The notes beneath the pieces were generated by a model. It made no database searches and had not been told where the DNA came from. It saw only the letters and a list, made by a program, of their open reading frames with translations. From Hydractinia symbiolongicarpus (taxonomy: Eukaryota > Cnidaria > Hydrozoa > Anthoathecata > Hydractiniidae): a DNA stretch of 64,000 nt. Numbering within the stretch: the first letter of the stretch is position 1; each line of letters starts with the position of its first letter. The DNA lies in the NCBI RefSeq assembly GCF_029227915.1, contig NC_079881.1, positions 32,093,501-32,157,500 of the forward strand, in the 5' to 3' direction. The translations under genes were made by a program, and so were the position numbers. This document shows positions 35,600 to 47,986 of this stretch, piece after piece.

Positions 35600-38574
35600 C
35601 TCCCGAATAAGCCTCAAAACTATAACTATATATATAACTACAAAACTACCAAAAAATGTAACCTACTTCCCATTTATGTAAAGACACAGGAAACAATCAC
35701 TCAACAATTTTCATTATGCTCAATTTCCACTACATCAAAGATGGTGATGATTTGATTGTTATAAATGTACTGCAAGGTACTGCCGACATTCAGATGTTGA
35801 CTCGTAATTTCCAGTTCCTAATAACACAGACAATATTGTCACGGAAAATACACTCACCTAAAGATTGAGATGAAAAGAAACGAAATAGGCTGTCCACGTA
35901 AAAATGATGAGCAGTATTTTATACTTAGTTCTTTTCTAACAAGTTCTGGTAAGTTAAAACTCACCAACGACAAAATAAACGTGTTTAAATTAGCAAAAAA
36001 TAACTATTAGTATTTGTTCTTTCTGTTTTGTATTGATAGCCTCGGTTAGAAAAACAATGACAAAAAGCAGCCTATTTTATAGCTTAAACATCATGCAACA
36101 AGAAGTATAGGGACTTCTTGATCAGATTGCTATAAAAAAGAGGAAGGACACAATTTCTTTCCTCATCGGAAACAAAAAAACGTATACAAGGATAAAGAGT
36201 TAAATAAAAGGAATTGCATGAGACTACTGTAAATAACGTCAAACAAAATATAAGCCCGAGCTGAAAACAAACCATTTCGCGAGGTTATCAATAACCTCGC
36301 GAAATGACTTTCTCCAACGTTTCATTTTCACATTCAAAACTTTGACACAGATGTAAAGAACTAATTTTCCTAAAAAAGAGAAAAATATATTTACATAATA
36401 TAAATGATTTAGTTAAAAAGGATGATACTTTCTTTTGGTTAGTGTGAATCAGATTTTACTGTATCAATCAACAAAAAGATTAACAAATGTGGAAAAAACA
36501 GCTAGTAAGAAGGGAAACATTATCTCAGAGGACACAAAATCAGTAAAAATAATTGCTAAAACGTGAGCACACGTTTCTTTAAACTTATAGCATATATAAC
36601 TAATCAGCTTTCGGCGCTTGTTTTGCTGAAAAAAAAGTTAAACAGGCTGCTGGCAAAATTGTAGAGCCCTCCGATTTAGTCACTGAGCAGCAAGCGCAAT
36701 ATATATGCGTACTTTGTTTAAACTTGACGCCAAATTGCCATTTTGTGCCGAGTACGTTTGAAGGACAAAAATTTGAGAATATATGTGATGGAAAACTCTC
36801 TTTTTTCGTGGTCGGAAGACTAATGTTATTGCGCTAGGCGTTTATTAAAACATATTGTTTAACATGCAATAAAACGCCCTTTCGGACATGGTCTGCATAA
36901 AATTTCTAGTTTTATTATGATGTGATGTTGCAAATATTCCCCAGATTTTCTACGCAAATCGACAGTCAAAGCAACGCATGCAGTAAGCCGTAGACCAGCC
37001 CATTACAAACTTTAGTTTCGGTTGAGGGCATCTTGTGATCTTGAATTTAAAATCTGGTTTTAGCATGGAGTTATTTAAGAGTTCCTATGGCAACTCCTCA
37101 ACGGCCTCATTTTGACCCTCCCTTATAGTTTTCAATTTTAGAAACGACTGCGTTTTAGTTCTTATGGAAGAAACAAAAAATAACTCCCTTACGCATTATA
37201 TTTATTAACATCCTATTGACCCCCACTAGGGTATCATTCTTACATAACGCTGTTCCCAAAAGCGTTATTTTGACTCCCTTGCGTACTTCATTTTTAGGTT
37301 ATCCATCTCTGAAATCATATTTCTCGTATGTTCTCAAGGATCATTAGCTTTTTTACATTCCCTGTGACGGAGGTAAACAAAAACGCAGATCAAATTTTTA
37401 GTAAAAATATTATTAGTTAGAAAAAATGTCATAAATCTATATATACAAGATAATTAATGTTAGTGAAAATATAAATAGATAAAATGTTAAATAAACATTT
37501 CTAAGCGAATTTTTGAGATTTTGAGCAAAAACGGAGATTATAAACCGCTCCGCATGCAATGATCCATCTAGTGGAAAACCTGTTTAACAGATACTCGGGT
37601 AAAATATAAACAAAAATTTAATTTACCTATTATTATAACTAAACATTCTGCAATAGGTGCAACTTCATCGTGATTTCCAATACTCCAATGCAAAATTATT
37701 ACCGTGCCCATTAAACCTTTGTGGATACATCAGATTGAAGAAAATTTGTTGAAGTGCATAAGTACAGCAGTCAAGTAATCATCAGATTGACCGACTTTTA
37801 AACCATTGACGAAGATTTTGAAACTTGAAGCTTTTACAACGTCTACTAACATGCTTATATTGAACTTGGGGATGGTTTCACGTTCCAAAATGTTAAGATA
37901 TTATCGTAGCGTCTTAGCGTAGTAATGGTAGTATTACCACTATGGCATAAGAGCTGACGATACCTTAAATGTGCAATAGAGTTATTAATAAACCTAAGAT
38001 TACTAGAATTTTTAAATTCCAGAAAATTTCAAAATAAATAACTAACTTTCGCGATTTACAATTGTAATGACAAAATAAATTGAAAGTTGATCTGTGATTT
38101 TAATCCCTCTTTAAAATCATCCGCGATTGTCAGTAGAATTAATGCTCCAAGTTCGTCACCAGATACTAACTCAACGAACAATGCAGGGCAAAACGTAGAA
38201 ACAACATGTATATTGAGAATACACATTTTACATCGATTTTTCTGTTTTTAAAAATATATTTATACCAAATCCACTTAGAATCAGTCATTTTGGTCATATA
38301 GTAACCTCTCCTATAACAGTTTAAAAAAAAAAAAAATTGACATCTTACAGGGTTATGATCTAGTTATACTAGTATTTTGTCTTCCTTAACAAATGCTGAT
38401 TACAAAATATAAAATTACCAAATCAAACTATTTCTATTTTTCACCCAAAATTTTAAATCTCACGATTTTAAACTCTTGTATCTGTTTAAGTATTTTTGGA
38501 AAGCATTTGTGTGTATGGACGGTTCCCTACAGACTCCATCAGAATCCAACTGATATATTTTTCCATTGTTTCTT
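35600..38574. other. Non-coding interval
   Basis: AT-rich sequence with no supported gene. It contains the long palindrome at 36274. 38330-38574 probably belongs to a Helitron-like element whose 3' end lies at 38615. Confidence 0.5.
36274..36307. repeat. Perfect hairpin, 16-bp arms with 2-base loop
   Basis: CATTTCGCGAGGTTAT, then CA, then ATAACCTCGCGAAATG. The arms are perfectly complementary and unusually GC-rich for this region, with a CGCG core. It may be fused ends of a MITE or a protein-binding palindrome. No transcript or terminator context is evident. Confidence 0.85.
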
Positions 38575-38615
38575 TTTTTACCTAATTGGATTTTTCCACT
38601 GCTCTTATTGACTAG
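38575..38615 (+). mobile_element. Helitron-like 3' end (hairpin remnant + CTAG)
   Basis: TTGGATTTTTCCACTGC is a decayed version of the GTGGA-TTTY-TCCAC terminal hairpin, and TTATTGACTAG ends at 38615. The 5' limit of this copy cannot be located. Three bases later another element begins. Confidence 0.5.
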
Positions 38616-38617
38616 CC

Positions 38618-39117
38618 TGTTATAATAATATAAAGCTTCCGCCTGTCAGTCTGTGATTCTTTTTAACAAAGTCCATAAAAAATTGTTTCGTAAGTTCCTA
38701 AGCTTTGACGCTAAAACAATAGTAACGTTACGAAAAGTATATTAAGATTGATGAAATCGTTGCATTGCACTTTTAATTTAAACACGAAATAACTTGGAAA
38801 TCAGTGAAAAAAACTGACGTCATATCCTACGTGGGTGACTAGGAACTACCAGGGACCAAATTAGGACCAATTTCCTGAAGCATGCTCAGCTCACTTCTTT
38901 CGGAGAAAACTGGTCATGTTCTTGATCACCTTATCAGTTCATCAAAAGCGCATAATCTTATGTATTTTTTCATCGGCATTTTAAGCTCTACGTATTACAG
39001 GCAGCGAGTTAAAAATTTTCTTTAAAATATATTTTGTATATGCACTGCTGCCGTCAGCAAAACTTCTAAAACAACTTATATTTTATTCTATTATTGTCCT
39101 TTTCCCATTATCGACTA
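38618..39117 (+). mobile_element. Short Helitron-like element, group C (500 bp)
   Basis: The 5' end is TTATAATAATATAAAGC, then GCCTGTCAGTCTGTGA. The 3' end is CCCATTATCGACTAG, with CTAG at 39114-39117. Its 3' third (TTTGTATATGCACTGC, CGTCAGCAAAACTTCTAAAA) matches group A at 21303-21340. Its middle (CCAATTTCCTGAAGCATG, TCATCAAAAGCGCATA, TTTCATCGGC) matches the fragment at 59540. It lies head-to-tail, directly after another element's 3' end. Confidence 0.55.
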
Positions 39118-39388
39118 GTGTAATATAAAAGAGGCGCTGAGGTTCGTTGAGTCATCAGAGGAAGATATACGATAGTGATATGGTTATTATTATTTTTTTA
39201 AAGTTATTTCAATTAATATTATTTTTCCTTCTCCCAGCCAGTTCAAAGAAAAATGAAAAAAATGGTGCAAATTAAAATCTGATATTTTTTTCATATTAAT
39301 GTTTTCTCATTGTCAGCATGAGCCGGACAAGACCACTACAAAGCAATAATTACGACGATTATGAGGAAACAGGGGCAACAATATCTCG

Positions 39389-40898
39389 TCTCTTTAATAA
39401 TATCCGTCGTCTGTCTGTCTGTGTTTCCGCGAAAGCTGCGTCCCGCAACGGAAACACTAAAATTTTAAAATGGGCACCAATACCAAATGCGATATATTTT
39501 TTCCATTTTGTTTTCACCGCTCGAGCGTAGTATACTAATCACGACGCCTGATTCTTTAAAAAAAACAATTCAAGATTTTTGCGACCAGAAAGAATCCAAG
39601 ATTTTCGCTTAAAAAACAATTCAATATATTTTCGCAGCTGAATGAAAGAAGGCTATTTTGATTCTTAAAAAAACAATCCAAGATTTTCGCGGCTGAATGA
39701 ACGAAGGCCATTTTTATTTTAAAAATGGTCGTGTATGGTCAAGCTATAAGGTTCGTTTGACTTTTTCATCTTCTGAAAGCTTTATATTTTTGTAATATTT
39801 TTCTTTTCAATGTTAGGATAAATATATTGTCACGTTTTTTAGCCACATACAGATCTTAAATGCACCAGTTTTAGGAATTTTGGCTAGGAACGATGATTTT
39901 GAAGGTTAGCTAGCTTAGCTAGAACCTAACTTATTGCTATTCTGTTTGTTATTAGACCTTTTTATCCTAGCCAATATTTATTTTTATGTTGAGGCTGTGA
40001 CTATTTAGCTAGCTCCTTAAAAAGTGAAAGTATAAAATGCAGTTTGGTTACAACAAGATTCACAAGCAATAATTCATATGCTAAATGCAGTTAGCTAGGT
40101 AGCTACCTCTTTTATTATTTTCCTGAAAACTTTTTATGAAATAAAATGGCTGAGCCATAGTTGTAGCTAACCGGGTAACCGACAGGCTGTTCCCTGTGTT
40201 TTTATTTGAACCAAAGTTGCAGTCAAGTTTTTTTGGAAAAGGGTATTACGCCAATGCGCCTGTTCCACTCTGTTTAATTATGCTAAGTGCTTTGCCCACT
40301 GTTAACAATGGACTGTTTTTTGAAAAAGCTGTAGCGCCTATGCACATGTGCGACATGGTTTACCTACCTGTAATAAATGGGCAGCCAACTGTGAAAATTA
40401 ATTTTTAAACTTTCTTGGGAATTACGCCTGTACGAATGTCACAATTAATTTTTTAACTTTTACAAAAACTTATCCAGCAAAATAAAATAACATTGACCAA
40501 TTATGGAGTAACAACGGTTAGTAAGCTCCGCTTTTATTTCAGCTATCGTTGCGGGAAGTTATTTTTAAAAAAATATGTTACAGTTGCGACAGTGTGTATG
40601 CGTTTTACTTGATTTACAACACACTGTATACTTGTACTAAAGCGGTGCACCTGATCGTGTGGCAAAGTTTGCGGTTATTATTAAACGCTCCACAGAGTGA
40701 CCAATGCCGAATCACAACTTGACTTATAGCTTAACCCGGCGGTTCGACGTCTCTGTCTCTGCGCGGAGCCTCGCTGAGTTAGAAAATGTTGTTACGGAAA
40801 CACGAATACCAAATGCGATATATTTTTATCCACTTTGTTGCGACGGGTAAATATAAAGGACGGGCGAACCCGTGGATTTTTCCACGGGCAACGACTAA
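39389..40898 (+). mobile_element. Helitron-like element, group B, copy 2 (1.5 kb)
   Basis: The 5' end is TCTCTTTAATAATATCCG, followed by CTGTCTGTCTGTGTTTCCGC. The 3' end is a textbook Helitron terminus: an 8-bp stem CCCGTGGA-TTTT-TCCACGGG (40869-40888), six bases, CTAA (40895-40898), then T. The body aligns with 23407-24802: GACGCCTGATTCTTTAAA, GCGACCAG, AGCTAGCT patches, ~125-bp subrepeats and ACTAAAGCGGTGCACC. After 40750 it switches to a second TTACGGAAACACGAATACCA copy of its own 5' region. No coding capacity beyond short chance frames. Confidence 0.65.
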
Positions 40899-41993
40899 TT
40901 ATGTAGATATCAACAGCAAAGCTGTGAAGCAAAGTATATATGCAGATTTGACAACGGCAGCTGATCATTTCAAGCAGTATTATTAAATTAAGTTAAATAC
41001 AATGCAAGGAAACATCTATGCCAATACCACGACCTGAAAGTAACCGAGTGAAAGACATTGTCTACGTAAATCTTTTCGGTCTTTCATATTTGTTTACCTT
41101 GGTTTATCATGACAGAATCATTTGGTAGTCATTATTGCGGTAAAAAACAATTGTATTTAATGCAATATATATTTCTTGAATCAAAAATTTCTAATGTGTA
41201 TACGTAAAATAAATAAATAGGGGAAATTCTCCTTATTGAAAAAAAGTATGCAGTGTTAAACATAAAAATTATTGGTTTGGAATAAGATGAGCACCACCTT
41301 GTAAATCGTTTTACCGAAGTTGAACCTAAATAAGTTCTTTTTCACATAGCAATCTAGCTCGTTGGCTGGAAGAAAGGCAGGGAGGGAGGGAGGGACGGAC
41401 AGCTGAAGGGATGGATTTTAGACGTGGGCTTGATTTTAGGTAATCCTGAACTGCACGAAAAAAGTCCACTCAAGCAGACGAAAAATAGAAAAGATACGTC
41501 ATTTCAATTTTAATGACGTCGAAAGTCGATGACGTCGATGCACAATATTTCTCACATTTCTTTAACCGGTACCTGCATTGTGTAGAGCATTACACTCTGA
41601 TCAAAATGATGTTTCAGATTACGCACTTTTGACAAAAAATCGTTTGATAAGATTTGTGTACCTATATCCTGTGATGTATAGTGCCTGTATCGCTAATAAT
41701 AAAAATGTATGAGACCGTGTGGCTATAAAGAAAAACATATTGCTGACTTCAACAAAGATCTGTCAGATTACCATTTTTTTCTTTTGAAATGGATTTACCA
41801 TTGCCTTTTTTGAGTAGAACTTGAAATGCTTATGTAGAAAATTAGAATTTATTTTCGGTGTAGAACTGGCCTTACAGTAATTTCCTCGATATCACGTTGT
41901 CACGTGATTTTGAGCAAAAAGGCGGATTTTCAGAAAATTCAATCACACGTCGATTAGCTTTCAAGTATTCAAGGTCACGCAATTGCATTAAAA
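40899..41993. other. Non-coding interval with G-rich patch and CRE-like words
   Basis: Nothing coding is supported. TGACGTCGA occurs twice near 41513-41537. The stretch 41882-41990 is directly upstream of the DIRS-like ORF and may hold its promoter or terminal repeat, which I cannot define. Confidence 0.4.
41380..41394 (+). other. Potential G-quadruplex (four GGG tracts)
   Basis: GGGAGGGAGGGAGGG has four G3 tracts with single-base loops, a strong quadruplex pattern. It stands out in AT-rich DNA, about 600 bases upstream of the DIRS-like ORF. Confidence 0.6.
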
Positions 41994-43720
41994 ATGGACG
42001 AAACTTCTAATAATAACATGGAGGAACCTGTTATCAACAGCCAATCTGCCCCACAAACGCTAAACGGAATGGAACAATTTGACCTAATCAGAAGCTACCT
42101 GGACAAAAAGTTTATCGTACAGAAACAAGAATTCAAAACAAAACTGCAACAACAGAGTATACCGAAAAACATGAAGGTTTCAGCTAAACCAGAATCGCCG
42201 AGACAATTTAAGTTTAAAGGTAATCAAATCCAATTCAAATTTAACCAAAAATTAGTGGAAGATTTGGAAGATGTTATCGACCTTATCAAAGAAGGTTCTG
42301 TATCAAGATCAACAAAACGTTTAGCAGGAATAAAACTCGAAATCACAAAGCGAAACAAGCTAAAAAAAATGGCGGATAGATCACCAGCAGGATGGGCCAC
42401 TGTAGAAGAGTACCTATCCGATGAATTAGCAAGCGATTCAGATGACGAAAAACGGATAAAATCGGCTGAGTCAAAAGCACTGGCAAAAAAAAGAAAGCAA
42501 AGGTAAAGCCAAAGTCCTTCTACCCTCCACATTTCAGCTCTATGCACACCCAACTAATGTCCTCGTCGCCACCTATGCCAAACCATTTTAAATCACAAAG
42601 ATACGCATTTCCAAGAGAACCATCTCAACCGTCTGGAAGTACGGCAACCATAACACATCATATTCTTCCCAATCAGCGTAAAGATTCCAAAGTGCAAGAT
42701 CACAATGTGCTTCGGAGGAAAGACTGCTCAAGCGTTATCGGCCATAAGCAAGTTTAAAGAAAAGACAAAAAATAAGTGTTTAAATTTTAATAACAATGTA
42801 ATAGATGAGGAAACGTACGAATTTTGTCTAAGTAAAAATTCGGCTGGAACTAGAGTTAAGGGTAGGCTCAAGAAAAACTTAAAATATTGGCAAACCATCG
42901 GCTGTAATACGACTATTCTCAAAATTATCAAGGAAGGCTATACTATTTCCTTTTTCACGACACCACAAAAACAAACTTTTTCTAATAATCAATCCGCTAT
43001 AAAAAATTCGGAATTCGTTAATGAAGCGGTACAAGAGCTTCTAGATACAGGTCGAATTAAGGTAGTGTCTTCTGCACCACATGTTGTAAATCCCCTTTCA
43101 GTCAGTACCAAAGGAGGAAAAAGTAGACAATTCTCGATTTAAGGTATGTAAACCAGCACATTTACAGAGAAAAAGTTAAGTTTAAGGATTGGAAGGTGGT
43201 AAGAGAATTTCTAACTGCACAAGGCTACATGTTTAAGTTCGATATAAAGCAGGGCTACCATCACATTGATATTTCAGAAGAACATCAGAAATTCTTGGCG
43301 TTTCCATCACATTGATATTTCAGAAAAACATCAGAAATTCTTGGGGTTTTCATGGGTCATAGGAGGAAAGGAAAGGTACTTTGTTTTTACAGTATTAACG
43401 TTTGGGCTTTCTCCGGCCCCGTTTATTTTTACAAAAACAATGAGAGTTCTTATAAAATATTGGAGAGAAAATATGATCAAAATTGCAATATTTATTGACG
43501 ATGGTATTGGCACTGATAAGAATTATAAAAAAGCAAAACAAGATGCCCTATTTTTTCAAAAATCTTTACAACTGTCAGGTTTTGTAGAAAATGCAAAAAA
43601 ATCAGTGTGGGATCCTAAAAAGCAGTTAAAATGGTTAGGTGTCTCGGTAGATTTGGAAAAAATGGAGTGGTACATACCAGAAAAAAGAATTTTCTTTCAG
43701 TCTCAAAAGCATTAGGTTTT
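41994..43720 (+). pseudogene. DIRS-like retrotransposon: gag-like ORF plus broken RT
   Basis: DIRS elements encode a gag-like protein, an RT/RNase H and a tyrosine recombinase. ORF1 (41994-42506, 170 aa) has the conserved RNKLKKMADRSPAGWATVEE and LASDSDDEKRI stretch of cnidarian DIRS gag proteins, then frameshifts. A degenerate zinc-knuckle CFGGKTAQ lies at ~42708. The RT follows: VKGRLKKNLKYWQTIG (42855), FVNEAVQELLDTGRIK (43014), VVNPLSVS, then a frameshift into LDLRYVNQH (~43134), FDIKQGYHHIDI (43237), a 46-base tandem duplication that shifts frame (~43257-43348), VLTFGLSPAPFIFTK (43397) and the catalytic IFIDDG (~43490). The element is cut off soon after LKWLGVSVDLEK; no RNase H or recombinase is seen. 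Confidence 0.85.
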
Positions 43721-46531
43721 TAATATGACATGAAATTTTTAGTTTCTAAGTTAGAAGGTTTTAATACGATAAGTAATACGACCAATAACCCCTACTTTTA
43801 AGTACAAGCTAAGACGACTCCTCTTCTCAAACAACTTGTTTTTATTTTGTAAGGTCTGGCTACGGGAAAATAAATAAGGTTAATTTCGTTTAAGCAAAGC
43901 GAATTAAGTAAAAAAATTAAGTATAATTTCATGTGCTTACGACAGCCAGTTAAAAGGGTTTAAAATTGTGCTGACTTTTTTTTTCTTAACAATTTGCATA
44001 CTCGTTACTTCATCGTAATTATCTTGAAACGCTGATCAAAAAAATATATCACGTACTTTTGACAAACAGAAAGATCTTAGACATACATGGAAATTTTCAC
44101 TGAAGAAAGGAAATACTTTTTCTCGATTAAAGTTTCCATTCATTTTTCAAACTGGAGAGTTGACTCTATCAAAATAACCAATTTTTTTTCTCTTATCGCT
44201 CTTTAAAACGTTAATGTTAAATACGTGTTGTTAGTTAACCTTTTTGACACTTAGGGTTTAACTATGGACTAACGATAAGATGACGATACTGTACTTAATT
44301 TAAACATCTCATATTTTTGAGCTGCAGGCAGTCTTTAACAGGTATGTTCTCAACCATTCGAAAGGTGAGTGGTACAGAAATTTGAAGACGTAAGTTTAGA
44401 AAAAAATGCTGAAAATAAATAAACAAAAAAACTTTCTTTTTTCTTAAATTTCCTCAAGAACTCTGACCGCACAATAATTATCAGCAAGCACTTTTTTTAG
44501 TTGGGTAAGAAAATTACGCGCAAAAAAAAACCATTTATAACATTTTAGATCGTATACTTAAACTGGCCTATCATAAATTTTAGGTGCCATCCTTTCCAAA
44601 AAAATATTTTTGGATTTACTAATTACTTGACTACTTTATTTAATATTTTAATCCAAACTCAATTCTTGCGCGTTATGATTATGACACTAATTTTATTTAA
44701 AAACAATAACAAAAATTTGATATAAAATGGTGATAATCTGTTTAGTGATTGAATAATATAAAGAATAGCATGACATGATAGTGTTTACATTATTAATTGA
44801 AATAAAAATATTGAGCATTTACTTTGAATTAATACGAATATAAATACAATAAACCAAAAAATATTTTCGTACTTTTTGTCTGAAATTTTTCTGCTATTTG
44901 CCTCCAAACTCTTTGCTTTGTGAGACTTTGAAATTTCCCGAGAAAGTGTCCAAAGACTCTAAAATCCGCGAACTTATTATTCAAATATTATCTCAAATTC
45001 TTTAACATTCATCAGCAAATGATAACTTATCAGTGATTCATTTTCATCTTATTGTTCGTGTTAAATAGTGTATTGATGCGCCATAGGTAATTAAATCATC
45101 GTTTGTTAAAAATGTGTTCGCCCATCTTTCACTTTTACCGCTTCTCAGTGAAGTTCATTTCTTCCTCAGTTTGTTTACATCATGTGGATAAATCTTAATG
45201 AATATATTTCAATCGATCCACGAAAAGTTGAATGCAACGTCAACCAACGAAAATTATGCAATGTTTTATTTTTAGTAACATCGATGCCTCGACGTCGATC
45301 AATTTGATCACATTCGTTTGAGTGGAAACTCGCCTTTAAATAAATTAAATCCAACTTTTTAACGTATTGACACATATCGACCGTGTCAAAACAAATCAAG
45401 TAATTACGGTGCGATACCCGTATCATATTTTAAGTGAAATTACGGATTAATAGTTTCTCCTTTCGAAAGTTAACAAGTTCACAAGTTTTCTAGTTATAAT
45501 TTTAAATCTACTAAGTAATGCTAATAACTTAAAGGTTTTATCATTTTCCCTTTAAACCGTGCTTAATACAAAGATAGAAAACAATTTGGACAATCAACCA
45601 GAACTCTTTGTTTATGCTGTTAAGCTGAGAAACAAAAATAGCAATTAAATATGTCGGTAAATTAATCACGTTCCCTACTAACACAAGATTATTTTTTTTG
45701 TTTTCCTAGGATATCATAGAAACATGAACGCACAAATTCAATTCTGAAAGAAACTGTTTTTCAAGAACCTTTATAAATTCAAAAAATATACGCACGGAAT
45801 GTTGGCTGTAAACAAACTTATGTAGCCAGTCATACCAAGCAATCAAATTTCTCGGTTATAACTTTCGTTAGAATAAAGTTAAAGGGATTTATCTTCAACA
45901 ATCCAGACAAAAAAGACTAAGGTAAAATTGTTAAATGCAAAGCAGCAGCCGTAGTTTTTGGATCAAAATTGAATCTATAAAATCGGGGGTAAAACTGTGG
46001 ACAGATAAAGTCAAATTAATGATAAATATTTTTAGTCCTTAATTTTAAAATCATGGCAGGTATTTTCTTCTTTATTCTGTTTACAAACCAGCGCAACGAT
46101 AAAATAATATTTTTCAAGTGGCAACGAGTTCTAAGGACTTGTATCAGTCGTATAAACAGAAATAAAGGAAAACGCACACTATAAAACTCAATAATAGCAA
46201 ACGGACCACACATTTCTCCTCATTCGATAACAATCCACAACTTAATAAACTCCCAAACCAAACTAATACATACATGATTACTGTGGCAACTAGTTTTAAT
46301 TTACGAGACAAGATCTCGTGCCGCGCGCAAAATTTAACACCACAGAATAAATATCTATTCAATTATTCGGTTTTATCTTTTTTTTTATTTAACGTACATA
46401 ACGTCAAGTGGTTAACATATGTAAAAGACAATCGAACTATTTTATCACCTAAACCGAAGTGGACAGGACTAGGCCCCACGTCAAATATAAAAACATGCAA
46501 GAACGTGAGAACAAAGTATAAAGTGATGTAA
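43721..46531. other. Non-coding interval
   Basis: AT-rich sequence without supported genes, splice-joined exons or clear repeats. Frames of 60-85 codons here lack domain features. Confidence 0.5.
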
Positions 46532-47252
46532 TGGATAAAAGGCACGCTTGAGTGTCGTGTTGCGTAGTAGAGTGTCAGCATCATGGATAGGCGTGTAATG
46601 AGACACTCAAGGCGTAATGAGAGAGGCTACGCATAATAGAAGGACGCAACGCTCAGTTGGAGGACGCTTAATAGGAGGATGCATGTCAGAGAGAAAGCTA
46701 TGCGTTATTTTCACTTTTTTCTTTCCATAAATACTTTAAAAGAAGAAGGGAGAATAAGATTTCATGCTTGACATCCCTCATCCCCAGGGCTCTGAGAACG
46801 ACATTGTTACATCTATCAAGAAAACTTCCACCATAACTTCTTGTCCTTTTAGAGGGGAGTTGTAGAGCAGAATAATATTAATAGACTGTCATAAAAGACG
46901 ACTGGTGGTAAAGATCCCCTTAAATTGGAAAAGAGCACCTCCTATAAACAAGGATGGGGGAGATATATTAAATAACTACTGCCGTGGCTATTTTCTCGCG
47001 TGGTTAAACAAACTTTGCAACTTTTTAACTAAGCACACTTTAATATGTATGTGAAAATATGAGTCTCTTCTTTTACTGTAACCAATATCTTACTAGTGTA
47101 AAGTTAAGCGAAGGTGAAAGTGTAGTATTATCTCTAACACGCATCCTCCTACGCATTTCTCTATAACGCATCACGTCCATCTATCGGGCCTCGCGTCCAT
47201 CTTTTTCCCTTCTACTACGCAGCACGTCACTCCATAGCGTAACTTTTATCCA
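46532..47252. mobile_element. Fold-back element with long imperfect inverted repeats (~720 bp)
   Basis: The left arm starts TGGATAAAAGGCACGC, followed by CGTGTTGCGTAGTAGAG. The right arm, read on the minus strand, starts TGGATAAAAGTTACGC, followed by CGTGCTGCGTAGTAGAAG. Both arms continue for ~130-150 bases with reiterated GCGT/GGAC words and end near GGAGGATGC. The middle (46680-47130) is AT-rich and non-coding. The arms are GC-rich and internally repetitive. I could not define a target-site duplication. Confidence 0.7.
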
Positions 47253-47986
47253 GTTCATGGCTCCATAACAAAGAACATTGATTGGTGGGTGGTTAAAGAC
47301 TAATGTAAAAAAAACATTAAAATTGTTTTGTCTTAGCTGTACGTCCTGAGTTTAGAAATTTAAAGTGAGGGCGAAAAGAAAGAAAAAATTGGTACAATTT
47401 GATTTGAAACATTATTTCCCTAAAGCTCATGAATGTAGGAAAATGAGCTTGTTATTACTTTTTGAAAAAAAGGTCGATCGTTGCATATTTTTGTGGTCTA
47501 CTTAACAGTATATGTAGGGTTAATACCCTGCATTGTAGATTACCATTATTACTTTTTCGAAGGATATGAGATGGCCTTCTAAAATACACGAACTATCAAA
47601 CATATAATACGTATATATTCCGCAATGAGCAATGAACTTTATTAGGTGCCTTGTAGAAATGTTTTAAATGCAAAAAAAATGTCAACGAAACAAAGTTGCT
47701 ACATAACATCTATACTTTCGTTTTGCCATTAACATCAGAACTTCTTACAACACTCGATTTTACGTTTATGTTTTGATGATTGTTAACTCAGCATAGACAC
47801 TTGGTGTTATAAATTGAGGAATGAGATCTGCATAATGAGACGATGTTGCGTCATCAATTCCATCTCCAACGTTTTGCAATGGTAGTTAGTGCTTATTAAC
47901 AAAATCTAAATAAAGAAAAAATGGTAAGCAACCTTTTAGGTTTAATTTCTCCAAATAAGACGTCTTAGCGCAATTAGAAGTGTATA
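47253..47986. other. Non-coding interval
   Basis: AT-rich, no gene or repeat supported. It ends at the Helitron-like 5' end. Confidence 0.5.

Noticed and set aside
42224-42553. 109-codon minus-strand ORF opposite the DIRS gag-like ORF
   Set aside because: Antisense shadow of a well-supported coding frame.
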